Shown here: piece after piece, positions 48,488 through 59,973 of the stretch
Layout: each line of letters opens with the position of its first letter
Numbering within the stretch: position 1 is the first letter of the stretch
The notes under the pieces: model-generated
What the model was told of the DNA's origin: nothing
Database searches by the model: none
What the model saw: only the letters and a program-made list of their open reading frames with translations
Made by a program: the position numbers and the translations under genes
Source: Calliphora vicina
Taxonomy: Eukaryota > Arthropoda > Insecta > Diptera > Calliphoridae
Reading direction: 5' to 3'
Assembly (NCBI RefSeq): GCF_958450345.1
Contig: NC_088780.1
Location: 116,634,226-116,698,225, forward strand
Length of the DNA: 64,000 nt

Positions 48488-49276
48488 CAAGTCGCATTTC
48501 ACTAAGCAATTAAAAAAGGTCTTCAAGGAAAAGACCTAGGCCTTTATTTTGAGACAAAAAGTGGCCATTTTGGAAAAAAAAATTAAAAATGTATTTGATT
48601 TGAAAAAAAATCAAAAATTTAAAATTGTAGAGGGTATGTAAGAAAAGATAAACTCACTGTTTATTGTTGGAGTTTTGTTTAAGCATTGTATCATAGATGG
48701 GCACTTTGCATTTCAGTACTTTTTCAGTATATATTTATTTTTACTGATTACTGGAAAAAAAATCAGTACTCAGTAAATTTTACTGACTACTGGCAAAAAA
48801 ATTCAGTATTCAGTAAATTTTACTGATTACTGAAAATAATTTCAGTAATCAGTAAATTTTACTAACTACTGAAAAAAAATCTGTAATCAGTAAATTTTAC
48901 TGATAACTGATAAGAATGCAGTATCCGGACGTTTTTACTAGATACTAAAAAAGGTAAGTACCATAGATGTGCCCTTTAAAGTACCATTACTTACTAATTA
49001 CTTGCCTTCAATGACATTTCCGTGTTAAAATTAACATCAATTGAAGTTTCTTTTTAATTTTTTGTCAAAAACTCAAGTAATCAGTAAATTTTACTGATTA
49101 CTGATTAATCAGTAAAAGTTTACTGGTAATGAAAATTATGTTTTTCTAAAGCCTTTTGGGAAAAGGTTTGCTGATGATCTGGCCTAAGCAACAAGTGAAA
49201 TGCGCATAGGAACTAGCTTATCCCCCAACAATAAATATCAATGAATTTATCAATAATTGGGAAATTTAGCACAATT
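48488..49276. repeat. Dispersed repeat interrupted by a tandem array
   Basis: Segments 48640-48690 and 49147-49276 are the complements of 57977-58035 and 57770-57907, in the matching order. The tips read GCATTTCACTAAGCAA at 48490 and, inverted, near 49190. In this copy the two parts are separated by the ACTGATTACTG array, which therefore looks like an insertion. A short inverted pair AAGGTCTT/AAGACCT lies at about 48515-48535. Confidence 0.5.
48710..49128. repeat. Palindromic tandem array of ACTGATTACTG units
   Basis: From 48710 to 48925 about five units of roughly 40 bp repeat the pattern CAGTAATCAGTAAA then TTTTACTGATTACTG, separated by A-rich spacers. Each unit is itself a dyad. Two more dyads lie at 49072-49128. 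Between them is CATAGATGTGCCCTTT, an echo of CATAGATGGGCACTTT at the left edge (about 48690). Such arrays occur as subterminal motif clusters in some hAT-type MITEs. Confidence 0.6.
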
Positions 49277-49675
49277 CTTACTATAATATTAATTTTGTAT
49301 TCCCGTAAAACTCTTAAATTTTTTAGTTTTTAAGATAGTGCAATATCTATCTAAACTATTTGTGAAAAATGTTTCTAAGAACAATAGGTAATCATTTACG
49401 TGGATAATAAAAAACTCAAGTTTTTTAAAATGTAAAATATTGACCTCTTATAATACGGTAATTCTTGTTGAAAAATTGTGTCTAAATTACTATCCAATAT
49501 GGTTCAAATTTAAATCTGCATCTGGATTTTTTGGAAGAAATATGGGAAAACAAATATTACTTTTAAAATTAAAGTTTTTGTCTAGGAACTTAAACTTTTG
49601 CCTCCATGCATACAAGTCACACTTTAGAAATGGCGTTAGATATTTATATTAATATTAAATTGTTATACACATTAT

Positions 49676-50058
49676 ATGTAAATTAGGGCTATGACTTTTT
49701 TACAATTTTTGCAAATATGAAAATGACCCTAGCATAGTCGAATATACCATTGAAAGTTATTTAAAAAAATGGTATTACCTTTTCACGGTTGTTAAAAAAG
49801 TTCACCCACAAAACCCGGTAAAGTTTTGGAGATAATTTTTTTATTTTGTGTACTTATATGTATATCAAATTTAAAATTTCTGGTAACGGGAAAGAATCTG
49901 CTGTTTTACTATAAAAAAATAAAAAAGTAATAAAAATTTGGGAAAATTTTGACTTTAAAAATTCTTTTTGTGGGTGAGGTTTTTATTCCAAAAAGACCCA
50001 AAAAAAAACACATCGCGTGGTGGTAGGGCCCAAATTTGGTTATAGCCCTAATGTAGAT
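49676..50058. mobile_element. hAT-like MITE of 367 bp
   Basis: The element is 49684-50050, with ends TAGGGCTATGAC and the complement of TAGGGCTATAAC. The flanks ATGTAAAT and ATGTAGAT agree at 7 of 8 positions, as for an old 8-bp duplication. The interior is AT-rich with A- and T-runs and codes for nothing. Confidence 0.7.
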
Positions 50059-51208
50059 GTTTATAATGTAAATTTTTAAAATTTTTTAAATGCATTCCAC
50101 TCAATTCGTTTTAAATTACCCTTTTCCCTTTTGAACTCACTAAATAATTCTTCCTATTTGTCCATTTATAAATAAGTATCTTTGAATGAGTGTTTTAGTT
50201 CAATCTATTCAATTTGCTTTTCAACTGTTATTCAATATTTTATTTATTTGCTAAGATTCAAATAAAATTTTGTAATCAATTTTCTGTATTAAAAAGATTT
50301 GCTTTACATTTTATTATTATTTCTAAAACCAGTCTGGACTGTTCACTTAACGCTTGGAGGGAGCAAAAGAAAGTATCAATTTCGTTGCTGGCAACAACAA
50401 GTAATTTGGTGTGTGGCAATGCGTTTGTATGTGATATAGAATAGCCGACCCTTTTTTGTATTTGAATTGAAATTCATATGTTTGAGTATATGGGGTATAT
50501 ATGTATATATATGTATGTATATATATACTAAATGTAAATTACAGGTGTATAAGATTAAAGTTATATTAACATACTTTTGCTACACTATATACACATCCAT
50601 ATACAAATTCATTTATATTTATATATCTTTATATACTATTTGGCAAACACTTGACACACAACAATAAGGTGACCATATCATTTTTGTACAATTATTTATT
50701 TTTTTAAATCATGTTAAAACAATCACAATTTTTTTTCAAACTTCAAGCAATTTCAATATTGCACTTTCTTAGGATTAAAATTTTATTAACTCAATTAAAT
50801 TTATTTAAAATCATTCTTTGTATCTATCATTTTACAATTCGATATAATTAGACGACACTTACTACAAGAATACATTTATTTTTAATAGTATATTTTTCAG
50901 AGCACTTTCATAAATAAAGCTAACGAATGATTGATATTGAATTAAAATAAGTATTGAGTATACGCCTCTCAATATTTAACTACTTTGAGTTGTAACAAAA
51001 TATGTAGCATACTTTAGGTAACTGAAAAAAAAAGTACTCTGACGTATGACTAATATTGGTATATATAAATAGTACGCTTATTCTTATTAGGAAAAATAAA
51101 ATAAAAATTATAGATTCTAAAAAATTTAAAGAAAAATAATTTTGAATCTCTAAATCAAATAAAAAACTACTAGAAGGTTAATAAAGAAATGATACCATTA
51201 AAAAATTA
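50059..51208. other. No gene seen; TATA/TGTA-rich simple sequence
   Basis: Runs of TATATATGTATG lie at about 50498-50528. No exon is supported. Confidence 0.35.
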
Positions 51209-52528
51209 ATACATACATAAGGAGTGAGATCGAAAAATTCTTAACATACATATATGTTTATAAAAAAGAAACCACTAAACTTACAGCTTTAATTTTTTTT
51301 TTATTTGATTGAAATTATTATTACAATTTACAAAAAAAATTATTTTTATAGTTTTAATCACTAGTGATGAAATTTTGAACCTTTTTCGGAAACCCTTCCA
51401 TTAACGTTTTTATAGTGCTTTCTGTCACTTTGCTCGAACATGTAGTCCATCTCCGTTTAAAATCTACCACACTTTTGGACACCTTTTTTGTACTCTTCAA
51501 TTCTCTTTTAACAAGAGCCCAATATCTCTCCACTGGCCTTAGCTCCGGGCAGTTTGGAGGATTTGCCTCTCTTGGTACAAATACCACATTATTGTTCTTG
51601 TACCACTCAAGGGCTTGTTTGCCATAGTGACAGGATGCCAAGTCAGGCCAAAAATAAGTGGACACATTATGAAGTCTTATGAATGGAAGCAGCCTTTTTT
51701 GTAAACATTCCTTGATGTAAATTTCGGTATTTATAGAGCCCGTTGTAACAAATGAGTGGCTTCTTTTGCCGCAACTGCATATTGCTTGCCATACCAAGAA
51801 CTTTCTGGGAAATTTTGTCTGCTTTTGGGTCCTAAACTTTTCTTCAACATTCCCTCGAGCATCAGCAACATAAAATTTTTGACCTGGAAGTTGCGAAAAA
51901 TCTGCCAGAACATACGTTTCGTCATCCATTATGCAGCAAGAATATTTTTTTATAAAACTTGACTTCAATTTCCGTGCTCTGTTTTTGGCCTCTAAATTTT
52001 TAGTAGCGTTCCTGTCAGGAACTTTTTGAGCCTTGTATGTTTTTAAACCTGCATTAGCTTTAACTTTTCGTACCAAATAGTCCGAGCACTGAGCTAACAG
52101 GGCTGCTTTCCTACCGGATGTGTTGGGAGCTCTTTTGAAAATGCGTTCTATTTTTTTGGCTTTAGAAACATCATGTGGACCATTCCTTCTACCTGAACCA
52201 GGTTTTCTATCAACTGACAAGTTCTCCCGGTACTGTTTAATAACATTGGAAACAGTTTGACGGCAGACCTTTGTATGCTTGGCCAACTTTTTGTAAGACC
52301 AAGTTGGGTTTTGTTGAAAATATTTAATAATTTCAGTACGCACTTTTTTCTGGTCACTCATTTTAATCAGATTAACAAAAAAATTAATATAATTGACATT
52401 ACACATAATAACTGACATGTTTTTCAAAGGTAACTTGATCAAAAAAAAATTCAAATAATACTTGGGTTAAAAAATGTAATGAAAAACGTGTGTTAAGAAT
52501 TTTTCGATCTCACTCCTTATGTATGTAT
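51209..52528 (-). mobile_element. Intact Tc1/mariner-type transposon (DD37E) with perfect 38-bp ends
   Basis: Left (51209-51246) and right (52491-52528) ends are exact complements over 38 bases, containing AAGGAGTGAGATCG and AAAAATTCTTAACA. The outermost ATACATACAT is a simple sequence, so the true tip may lie a few bases inside, with TA as target. The other two copies suggest a core starting TAAGGA. The transposase frame is uninterrupted and fills most of the element. Perfect ends plus an open frame argue for recent movement. Confidence 0.9.
51354..52361 (-). CDS. Tc1/mariner-superfamily transposase, DD37E type
   Basis: The product has 335 residues and would cut and paste the surrounding element by binding its inverted ends in the nucleus. 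I chose the ATG that opens MSDQKKVRTEIIKYFQQNP, because the 31 codons before it lie close to the TIR and look non-coding. Residues about 8-62 form the DNA-binding helix-turn-helix region (NPTWSYKKLAKHTKVCRQTV), followed by a basic GSGRRNG motif. The catalytic triad is D147 in MDDETYV, D240 in DLASCHYGK, and E278 in CPELRPVERYW. The last two are separated by 37 residues, which defines the DD37E group known from flies and mosquitoes. All three acids are present and no stop interrupts the frame, so the enzyme may be active. Dead relatives lie at 9.1 and 17.4 kb. Confidence 0.92.
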   Translation of the reverse strand: MSDQKKVRTEIIKYFQQNPTWSYKKLAKHTKVCRQTVSNVIKQYRENLSVDRKPGSGRRNGPHDVSKAKKIERIFKRAPNTSGRKAALLAQCSDYLVRKVKANAGLKTYKAQKVPDRNATKNLEAKNRARKLKSSFIKKYSCCIMDDETYVLADFSQLPGQKFYVADARGNVEEKFRTQKQTKFPRKFLVWQAICSCGKRSHSFVTTGSINTEIYIKECLQKRLLPFIRLHNVSTYFWPDLASCHYGKQALEWYKNNNVVFVPREANPPNCPELRPVERYWALVKRELKSTKKVSKSVVDFKRRWTTCSSKVTESTIKTLMEGFPKKVQNFITSD

Positions 52529-52530
52529 AT

Positions 52531-52795
52531 TAGGGCTGGCCGATTTGTAAAATTTGTCGCATTGTGCCATCGATTTTTCGATAGCTTTTATTATGAGGAA
52601 AAAAAATTTCCACTACGACATATCAAAAAAATTATTTCCGAGGCGCCAAAATTTCAGAAACACAAAAAAATGAAAAGTCAATTTTTTGGCTTTTTCCAAA
52701 CTTTTATTTTTAATGTTTTTTTTATTAGGTAAATAAAAGTTGAGAAAAAGTAAAAAATTGACTTTTCATTTTTTGACTTTTTCTGAAATATAAAG
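52531..52795. mobile_element. Half MITE related to 20.7 kb, with a new hairpin
   Basis: From TAGGGCTGGCCGATTTG the sequence follows the left half of the 20.7-kb MITE through GTGCCATCGATTTTTCGATAG and CACTACGACATATCAAAAAA. The right end is missing; instead 52648-52710 and 52729-52787 form an inverted repeat (ATGAAAAGTCAATTTTTT and complement). The element begins two bases after the right tip of the Tc1-type transposon. Confidence 0.55.
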
Positions 52796-53222
52796 TCATT
52801 TTTATAATTTTTTATAAAGCTAATTTTTGGTATGTTAATATGTTGACAAATGTCCATACTACATAACGGCATATTTTTTTCTTTAAATAGCTTCACTAGC
52901 ATTGATATATTGCTTCAATTATAAGTAATTGTTTCTTTGCTAAAAAATTAATATCTCAAGTGACTTTTAATAGCGCAAGTGAATGTGTCTGCAAAAAATA
53001 ATAAGAACAATTAAAAAGAAATTTGTTGGTGTAATTAATATAACAAAAGTAAGAATAAAAGTTACAGTTTAAATTTGTCATAAAATATGTTTTGTTTCGA
53101 AAAAAATTGCAATTATGCACATGTGTGTTTTAAATGTGCAATTTTTGTTCAATGTCCATATTCTATTAGAATTTCAAATGGTAATTTATCGGAGTTAAGT
53201 TTTAGTTTTTATGTTGTCGTCA

Positions 53223-53224
<2 letters not shown>
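52796..53224. other. No gene seen
   Basis: AT-rich spacer. Confidence 0.35.

Positions 53225-53263
<39 letters not shown>
53225..53263. repeat. TA microsatellite
   Basis: About 19 TA units stand directly at the left tip of the large palindrome, and a second block of about nine units (55356-55373) stands at its right tip. The palindrome probably inserted into one TA array. Confidence 0.9.
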
Positions 53264-53267
<4 letters not shown>

Positions 53268-55355
53268 GTGCTCCAAAAAAATAAAATTGCGAATTTTGAC
53301 CGTCCCCCCCTCTAGAATTGTTCTATGTATTGTAGAAACACATTGTGTAAAATATTAGGATGATAGGATAACGTTAACTGGTGGCGCAACGACGCTGAAG
53401 TTTTGAGGTGCATTTACAAGGGGAAAATATGCAATTTTTTCAGTTTTTGTAAAAATTTTGCCATTAAATAATGACTTTTACAATTTAATTTAAAAGAATC
53501 GAAATGCGTACGTAATTGTCGTTATAATAAGATATAAAAGACAAAAATTGGTGAAAAAATGTTAAAGTTATTAAAAAATCGCCAGGCCATTAACGTGTCT
53601 CAGGCCACTAGAACAAGAAATTTATGAACAAAATTAACATATTTTGAGAAATATTAAAATAAAAGCTTATTTTTACTTAAAATATATCCATAGTTACTTG
53701 TATATGAGTTTTTGTCCTCGTAGGATACCGATAACCTATTCGCAGGTATGACCAAAAAAATTAAATTTTTTTAACGGCAGTTTCAAAACTCCAATTTCAA
53801 ATTTTTAAAAATTTTGTTAAACAAATTTCAGAATTTTTTGATCATCTTATTGGGATTTATTAAGAATACAATAGGGAATAAAAATGTGAAAAAAATATGT
53901 CAATACCTCCTATAGTTTTTCCGTACCTGCGATATAAATTTTGCGATTTTTGAGAAAAACTAATTTTTTGGCCATATTTTGGGGAATGACCAGAATTTCC
54001 TTACTGTAATGATTTTTAAGCAAAAGCTATTCAGAATAATATAGTCCAGGTAATTTTAAATATAGTCTGAAAGTTTTACTAAAATCGGAAAACTTTAACC
54101 CTTAAATCGTGAAGGTCAAAGGTAATTTTTTTCAATATTTGGAATTTCTCATGGAAAGATAGCGAAATATTATATATTTTTGGGCCGATTTTGATGAAAC
54201 TTAAGAAAAATATAAAATGAAGTCTAGTATTCACAATAACAGTACAAAAATGGAAATTGACCCTTAATAGCACTTGGGGTCCAAATGACGCTCAACTTTT
54301 AAAATCACGAAAAACACATTCATTTTGACCCCAAGTACTCTTAAGGGTTAATTTCCATTTTTGTACTGTTATTGTGAATACTAGACTTTATTTTATATTT
54401 TTCTTAAGTTTGATCAAAATCGGCCCAAAAATATATAATATTTCGCTATCTTTCCATGAGAAATTCCAAATATTGACAAAATTGACCTTTGACCTTCACG
54501 ATTTAAGGGTTAAAGTTTTCAGATTTTAGTAAAACTTTCAGACTATATTTAAAATTACCTGGACTATATTATTCTGAATAGCTTTTACTTAAAAATCATT
54601 ACAGTAAGGAAATTCTGGTCATTCCCCAAAATATGGCCAAAAAATTAGTTTTTCTCGAAAATCGCAAAATTTATATCGCAGGTACGGAAAAACTACAGGA
54701 GGTATTGACATACTTTTTTCACATTTTTATTCTCTATTATGTTGTCAATAAATCCCCATGTGATGATCAAAAAATTCTGAAATTTGTTTAACAAAATTTT
54801 TTAAAATTTGAAATTAGAGTTTTGAAACTGCCGTTAAAAAAATTTAATTTTTTTGGTCATACCTGCGAATAGGTTAACGGTATCCTACGAGGACAAAAAC
54901 TCATATACAAGTAAATATGGATATATTTTAAGTAAAAATAAGCTTTTATTTTAATATTTCTCAAAATATGTTAATTTTGTTCATAAATTTCATGTTCTAG
55001 TGGCCTGAGACACGTTAATGACCTGGCGATTTTTTAATAACTTTAACATTTTTTCACCATTTTTTGTCTTTTATATCTTATTATAACGACAATTACGTAC
55101 ACATTTCGATTCTTTTAAATTAAATTGTAAAAGTCATTATTTAATGGCAAAATTTTTACAAAAACTGAAAAAATTGCATATTTTCACCTTGTAAATGCAC
55201 CTCAAAACTTCAGCGTCGTTGCGCCACCAGTTAACGTTATCCTATCATCCTAATATTTTACACAACGTGTTTCTACAATACATAGAACAATTCTAGGGGG
55301 GGGACGGCCTGTACCTAGAAAGTTTTTTTCGTCCATACAATCTTGGGGCACTCTA
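53264..55355. repeat. Near-perfect 2.1-kb palindromic element, copy B
   Basis: The arms 53264-54287 and 54322-55355 are close complements over about 1.03 kb each, with a spacer of only about 33 bases. The tips are TAGAGTGCTCC and the complement of TAGAGTGCCCC. Complementary landmarks in order include GGTGGCGCAACGACGCTGAA, ACGTGTCTCAGGCCAC, GCAGGTACGG, CTTTGACCTTCACGATT and CCCTTAATAGCACTTGG. No transposase frame is present. A transcript would fold into a very long double-stranded hairpin. Copy A is at 44.4 kb. Confidence 0.9.
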
Positions 55356-57243
55356 ATATATATATATATATATGTAGCTTTTTAATGTTTAAAAAGTTAG
55401 CTGCCAGTTCTTGCCTGAACAATTTTTATTTTAGATAGAGTTTAACATGTCCATTGTAAGCAAGGAGATGTATTTTTATTTTTAAGGTTGGCGTGGAATT
55501 TCGCCCACTTCAAGTTTTTTAACGAAGGGTCGTCTTTAATTCCTTCCACATAAACAGAAAGACGGTGTGAAAATTTCAGAAAAATCGGTCCAGCTGTTTC
55601 GCCGTCTACAAATCCACTAAGAAAAAATGTACATACAAATACACACATTCATTTTTTCTCAGATTGTTTATATTGTTGAAATATAAAAACGTATAAAGCT
55701 TCATGTCGATACGGCTTCTCAAAATAATGCTATTTTTCCGTTGTTTAAATACTCTACTTGACACGTTTACACTCTAACGAAAAAACAAAATTATTATTAA
55801 CTTTTTTTCAAAGTTCAATATTCTTTTTTCATAAAAATAACTAAAAAAGATATTAAATTTCACAATTCTTTATAATTTTAGTAAAAAATAAAGATCACCA
55901 TAGAAACATTTTTCTCGAACTAAAGTTATCTCAATATAAAAAAGCAAAAACAAACTTGTTGCCAGTTTTAATCATCTTCTAGTTTTTGAGAATTAAACCA
56001 AAATTCCCAGAATCAGTTTTTACTATTTTGAAGCTAAAATGTTCAAGGTGAAACAAAAGCATTTGCTAGATATTATTTTTTATGGCAAAGTATAGAATAA
56101 AAAACAATCCAGGCAACCTTACTCATAGAAAATACAAGTAAGTTTTCTATAAAACAACAAAAACAATGAATGTAGGTATGTATGTATATCAAATTGTATG
56201 TGTGTTTAAATGTTTATATTTGTTGAAAAGTTCTTTAAACCGTAACAATTTCATATAAGTTGAAAAAGGGACACAATCTGGCAAAAACATAATGGATTGA
56301 AAACTAATAGAGTTAAGTAAAATACGAAAGAAGTAAACTAGCAAAAGTATACTTTGTTCGAAATGTGTGTATGTACGTCTATTAAGCATATCCTGACTCT
56401 ATAGTATCATACATATACACATACATACAATCTTACAAACTGTCAACACACCTTACATGCATATATACCATAAGTATTTGTGTATTTATCTAATACATGA
56501 ATTCACATTTTTATAAACTTTTTAACAACAATCAGTACATTTATGTGAGTGCTTGTATTTAACGTGTGTATGTATATGTGTTGTAACAACTTAATACCAA
56601 TGTCAACATTGTAAAAGAAAACAACAGCAAAATTTCAAAACAACAAACACATATTTGTAAGCCAAATACAACAGAGTATACTTATATGTGTTTTTTTTTA
56701 AAATAATTTTTTCAGATTTTGAGAAAAATTACTAGATATGAGTTTGTTGAGAATTATGAATATTAATATTTTTAACATGTAACAAAGAATAGCTGATAGT
56801 AGGGTTGTCAATTATTACAGTTTTATTTTAATCGCATATAAATTAATAAATTTTTTTTATTATTCGAATCATCAATTAATTTCTTAAACGTCCTCCATTA
56901 TTCGAATGAATAACGAGTATAAAATATTATTCGAATAATTCCATAAAATATACTAAAGACCAGAACAATTTTAATAATTTGTTTGTTAACAATGAAAACA
57001 ATGTGAAAAATCGGTCAAGTACTCTGTGAGTTAGAGGGTTAGAGTGAGTTAGCCAAACAAGTGTGCTTTCTAATCAATGTTACTTATTGCTATTGTTCTT
57101 AGCAAAATGTGTCCCAAATAGTTTAGATAAAAATTTCTTAAATTTTTCGAAAAAAAAAAATAAAAAAAATGTTTGAAATTTTTTTTTTCAAAATCAAAAT
57201 CTGTTTTGACTTTTTTTAATTTATTTTTTTTTTGCTCAAAAAA
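55356..57243. other. No gene seen; dispersed repeat at 55.4-55.65 kb
   Basis: Words such as TGGCGTGGAATTTCGCCCAC and AAATCGGTCCAGCTGTTTCG at 55.48-55.62 kb are of a kind common in fly non-autonomous elements. The rest is AT-rich. Around 56.80-56.95 kb ATTATTCGAA motifs repeat. Confidence 0.35.
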
Positions 57244-57565
57244 AGCTTAGGTCTATTCCTTTAAGAGTTTTTTTTGTCGCTCAGTGGGATGCGAGTGGGA
57301 TACCTGTGAAAATAAAAGTTTTGTAACTCAAGACACAATTTTTTTACTTTTTTTTGCAAAATCTAAATTTTTTTACTTTTTTTTTTTAAATGGCTCCTTT
57401 TTTTTGCTCAAAAGAAAGCTTATGTATATTCCTTTAAGACCTTTAGTGTCTCTTAATGGGATGCGAGTGGGATATACATATATTTAAATAAATTCTATAA
57501 TTCAAAAATTGTATGTCTTCAGTAACAAAATATTTATTTTGATATATATCCCACTCACATCCCAC
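57244..57565. repeat. Tandem duplication with GTGGGATGCGAGTGGGATA motif
   Basis: A segment of about 58 bp (57244-57302), ending in GTGGGATGCGAGTGGGATA, recurs at 57417-57474, about 173 bp later. The motif occurs a third time inverted, with one change, at 57547-57565. The GC-richer motif stands out from AT-rich surroundings. Confidence 0.7.
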
Positions 57566-58579
57566 AAAGCGAAAGAAAAATAGGTAATAAGTTACATAGA
57601 TATGACTCCCTCTAACTCTGAGACTTTTAGACCGATCTTATTGTTTCTGAATTACTATCCAATAGGACTAACCTTGGTGCTAATTTTATCCCGATAGGAA
57701 GACATCGATTTCAAATGCTGGTTCACTTAACGTGAAATTCCCTATATATATAAATTTATTTCTTTTTTGTAAAATTTGTGCTATAAATTCCCAATTTTAT
57801 TGATAAATTCACAGAAATTTATTGTTGGGGATAAGCTAGTTCCTATGCTCATTTCAATGGTTACTTAGGCCAGATCATCAGGAAACCTTTTCCCAAAAGG
57901 CTTTAAAGATATTATACAAATCAAGCTATAGAGTGCTTGAGAATTACATACGCTCAAACTTTATTTCTAATAATATCAAAGCTTAAACAAAACACCAACA
58001 ATAAACAGTGATATTATCTTTTCTTACATTTTCTTACAAAAATTGTTTGGCTATTTATTTATTGACCAAAAATTTAAAAAAAAATCGGTTAACCAATACA
58101 AAAAAACAGGACTGTCAAATAATTCGAAAAAAAAATGGCTTCCAATTTTTGAGTAGTTACTCTAATTGACACCTCCTTATTTTATTCATTCATTTTTTGT
58201 AGGTTAGTTTTAAACTATACAAAACATTAAGAAAGTTTCAGCAAATTATTATTATATTATTAACCTCTAGACGAGTTAATTTAATACACATTCTTTTCAG
58301 CAATACATTTGGTCTATATATTGTACATAAATATGTTTTGAATATACACAACCTTAGGAATTTCGATATGTGTGCAAGTTGGAACAGTGGGATCGATAAC
58401 AACAAACTTTTTGTTTATATATACTTGGCATGTGGAAAAGATAACATAAGTGTTTCTTATATCAAGGGGAGGAAGGAACATTTAAATATATTGAAAAACT
58501 TACTAATTATACGTCAAGTAAAATTTTAACTATTAAAATGACAATGCAAAATGCCAAGACACCCAAACTTAAATTTGTT
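57566..58579. repeat. Dispersed repeat, uninterrupted relative of 48.5-49.3 kb
   Basis: 57770-57907 and 57977-58035 match, inverted, the outer parts of the repeat at 48.5-49.3 kb. Here they are separated by about 70 bp rather than by the ACTGATTACTG array. The 57977-58035 part also occurs at 38.38-38.44 kb. Nothing gene-like is seen in 58.04-58.58 kb apart from a 63-codon frame without motifs. Confidence 0.5.
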
Positions 58580-58885
58580 TCGTAGAGTCAATTCAAATGA
58601 ATTGCAATTAGTTTCCAATTCAAATGAATTTGTCAAAGTGAATTGCAATTCATTTGAATTGATTTGATTATGAATTAGCTCAAATGAATTAGAAAAAAGA
58701 CCAATAATAACATAGATATTATATATTCATTTGAATTAATTCAATTCAAACGTATTGGAAATGAATTGCTACTCATTTTTACAAATTCATTTGAATTATA
58801 AACGAATTGCTACTCATTTTTACAAATTTATTTGAATTGGAAATGAATTAAAATTCATTTCGGCCTAATTCAAATGAAATGAATT
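58580..58885. repeat. Cluster of ATTCAAATGAAT dyads
   Basis: The palindromic word ATTCAAATGAAT and close variants (ATTCATTTGAAT, CAAATGAATTG) occur about a dozen times in 300 bases, in both orientations. A 40-bp unit containing GAATTGCTACTCATTTTTAC is repeated twice near 58760-58830. Confidence 0.7.
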
Positions 58886-59497
58886 AATTTACAATTTAGT
58901 TAATCAGTAACGAATTAAAATCAAAAAAGGATGATGATTGCATTTTGAACATTTAATGGTTATTTATCATTCTTCAGTTGTTTGAAAAATAATTATGTTT
59001 CGGTGGACCATACTCAAATTTACAATTGTGATGAAAATCAAAATGTTTACAGTAACTAAAATATGGTTCAAATTAAATAAAAATAAGAATTACTTGTGTA
59101 CGACAACAATATATTGTTATAAAGAACACAGTATGGTTGCCGTAACCATAAAAAATGGTTGCCGTAATCAAAAAATGTGAACAAAATGTGTTTCCTGTTT
59201 AATTCATATCTTGATTAAATTTTGGGAGATCCAAAACAATAGAATTAATACATAGAAGGAAAGAAGACAGAAATTAAAATGAAAAAAATTAAACAAAATT
59301 TCTCCCTTTTTATTCATATAGGAGATACAATAACAAAATCTATGACATTCACATGAATTATGTTTTTGACAACAGATAAGTTGATTATCGATAAGTTAAC
59401 ATAAGTTTTGGTGACAACTAATTTAGTAAGCATTAAATTATTTAAGATATATTTTTGAATAGTTTTTCCACTTTTTGATTGAAACCAAACTAGTAGT
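58886..59497. other. No gene seen
   Basis: AT-rich; a short frame at 58995-59180 contains a repeated ATGGTTGCCGTAA word and no known motif. Confidence 0.35.
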
Positions 59498-59892
59498 ACA
59501 CAGAAAGAAAAAAGCACTTCTAAATTTAAGTTTATTTTACTCAAATTTAGCCAGAAGTGTACTTAAAAATTTAAGTACGATTCATACTCATTTGTACTTA
59601 GAATAAGTATAAACGGGATTGATTTCAAAAATCAAGCGGAAATTTTCTTAAAACAAGAACGAAATTCTTGAATTAAGTAAGAAAATCTTGTTTTAAGTAC
59701 AAGTGAGAAGTTAAATCAAGTAGTTAATTCTTAAACTTCAAATTAAGAGTAAGATAACTTGAAATAAGAAAAAAATTCTTATATTGATCCATAATAGAAA
59801 AATAGCGGTATAAAATTTACTCTCTGAGCTGTTCTCAAAGTAATTTTCTACTCGCGCTGTCGGTTAGTTACATGAATAAACAAGCAATTTCA

Positions 59893-59898
59893 TCAGTC
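59893..59898 (+). promoter_or_regulatory. Possible initiator (TCAGTC)
   Basis: TCAGTC fits the arthropod initiator consensus and lies about 80 bases before the ATG of the candidate gene. This would give a plausible short leader. Confidence 0.3.
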
Positions 59899-59973
59899 TG
59901 TATTGTGCATTCCGTGTTCCGTGTTGTTCTGTATAGTTTTCGGTCTTTTTTTTTTGTGTTGTGTGAAAAAAAT

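Noticed and set aside
48710..48925. Possible CRISPR array
   Set aside because: The spacers are short A-rich runs rather than unique sequence, the units are palindromic, and the window is from an animal genome.
51415..51962. Plus-strand open frames across the transposase gene
   Set aside because: They are shadows of the minus-strand transposase.
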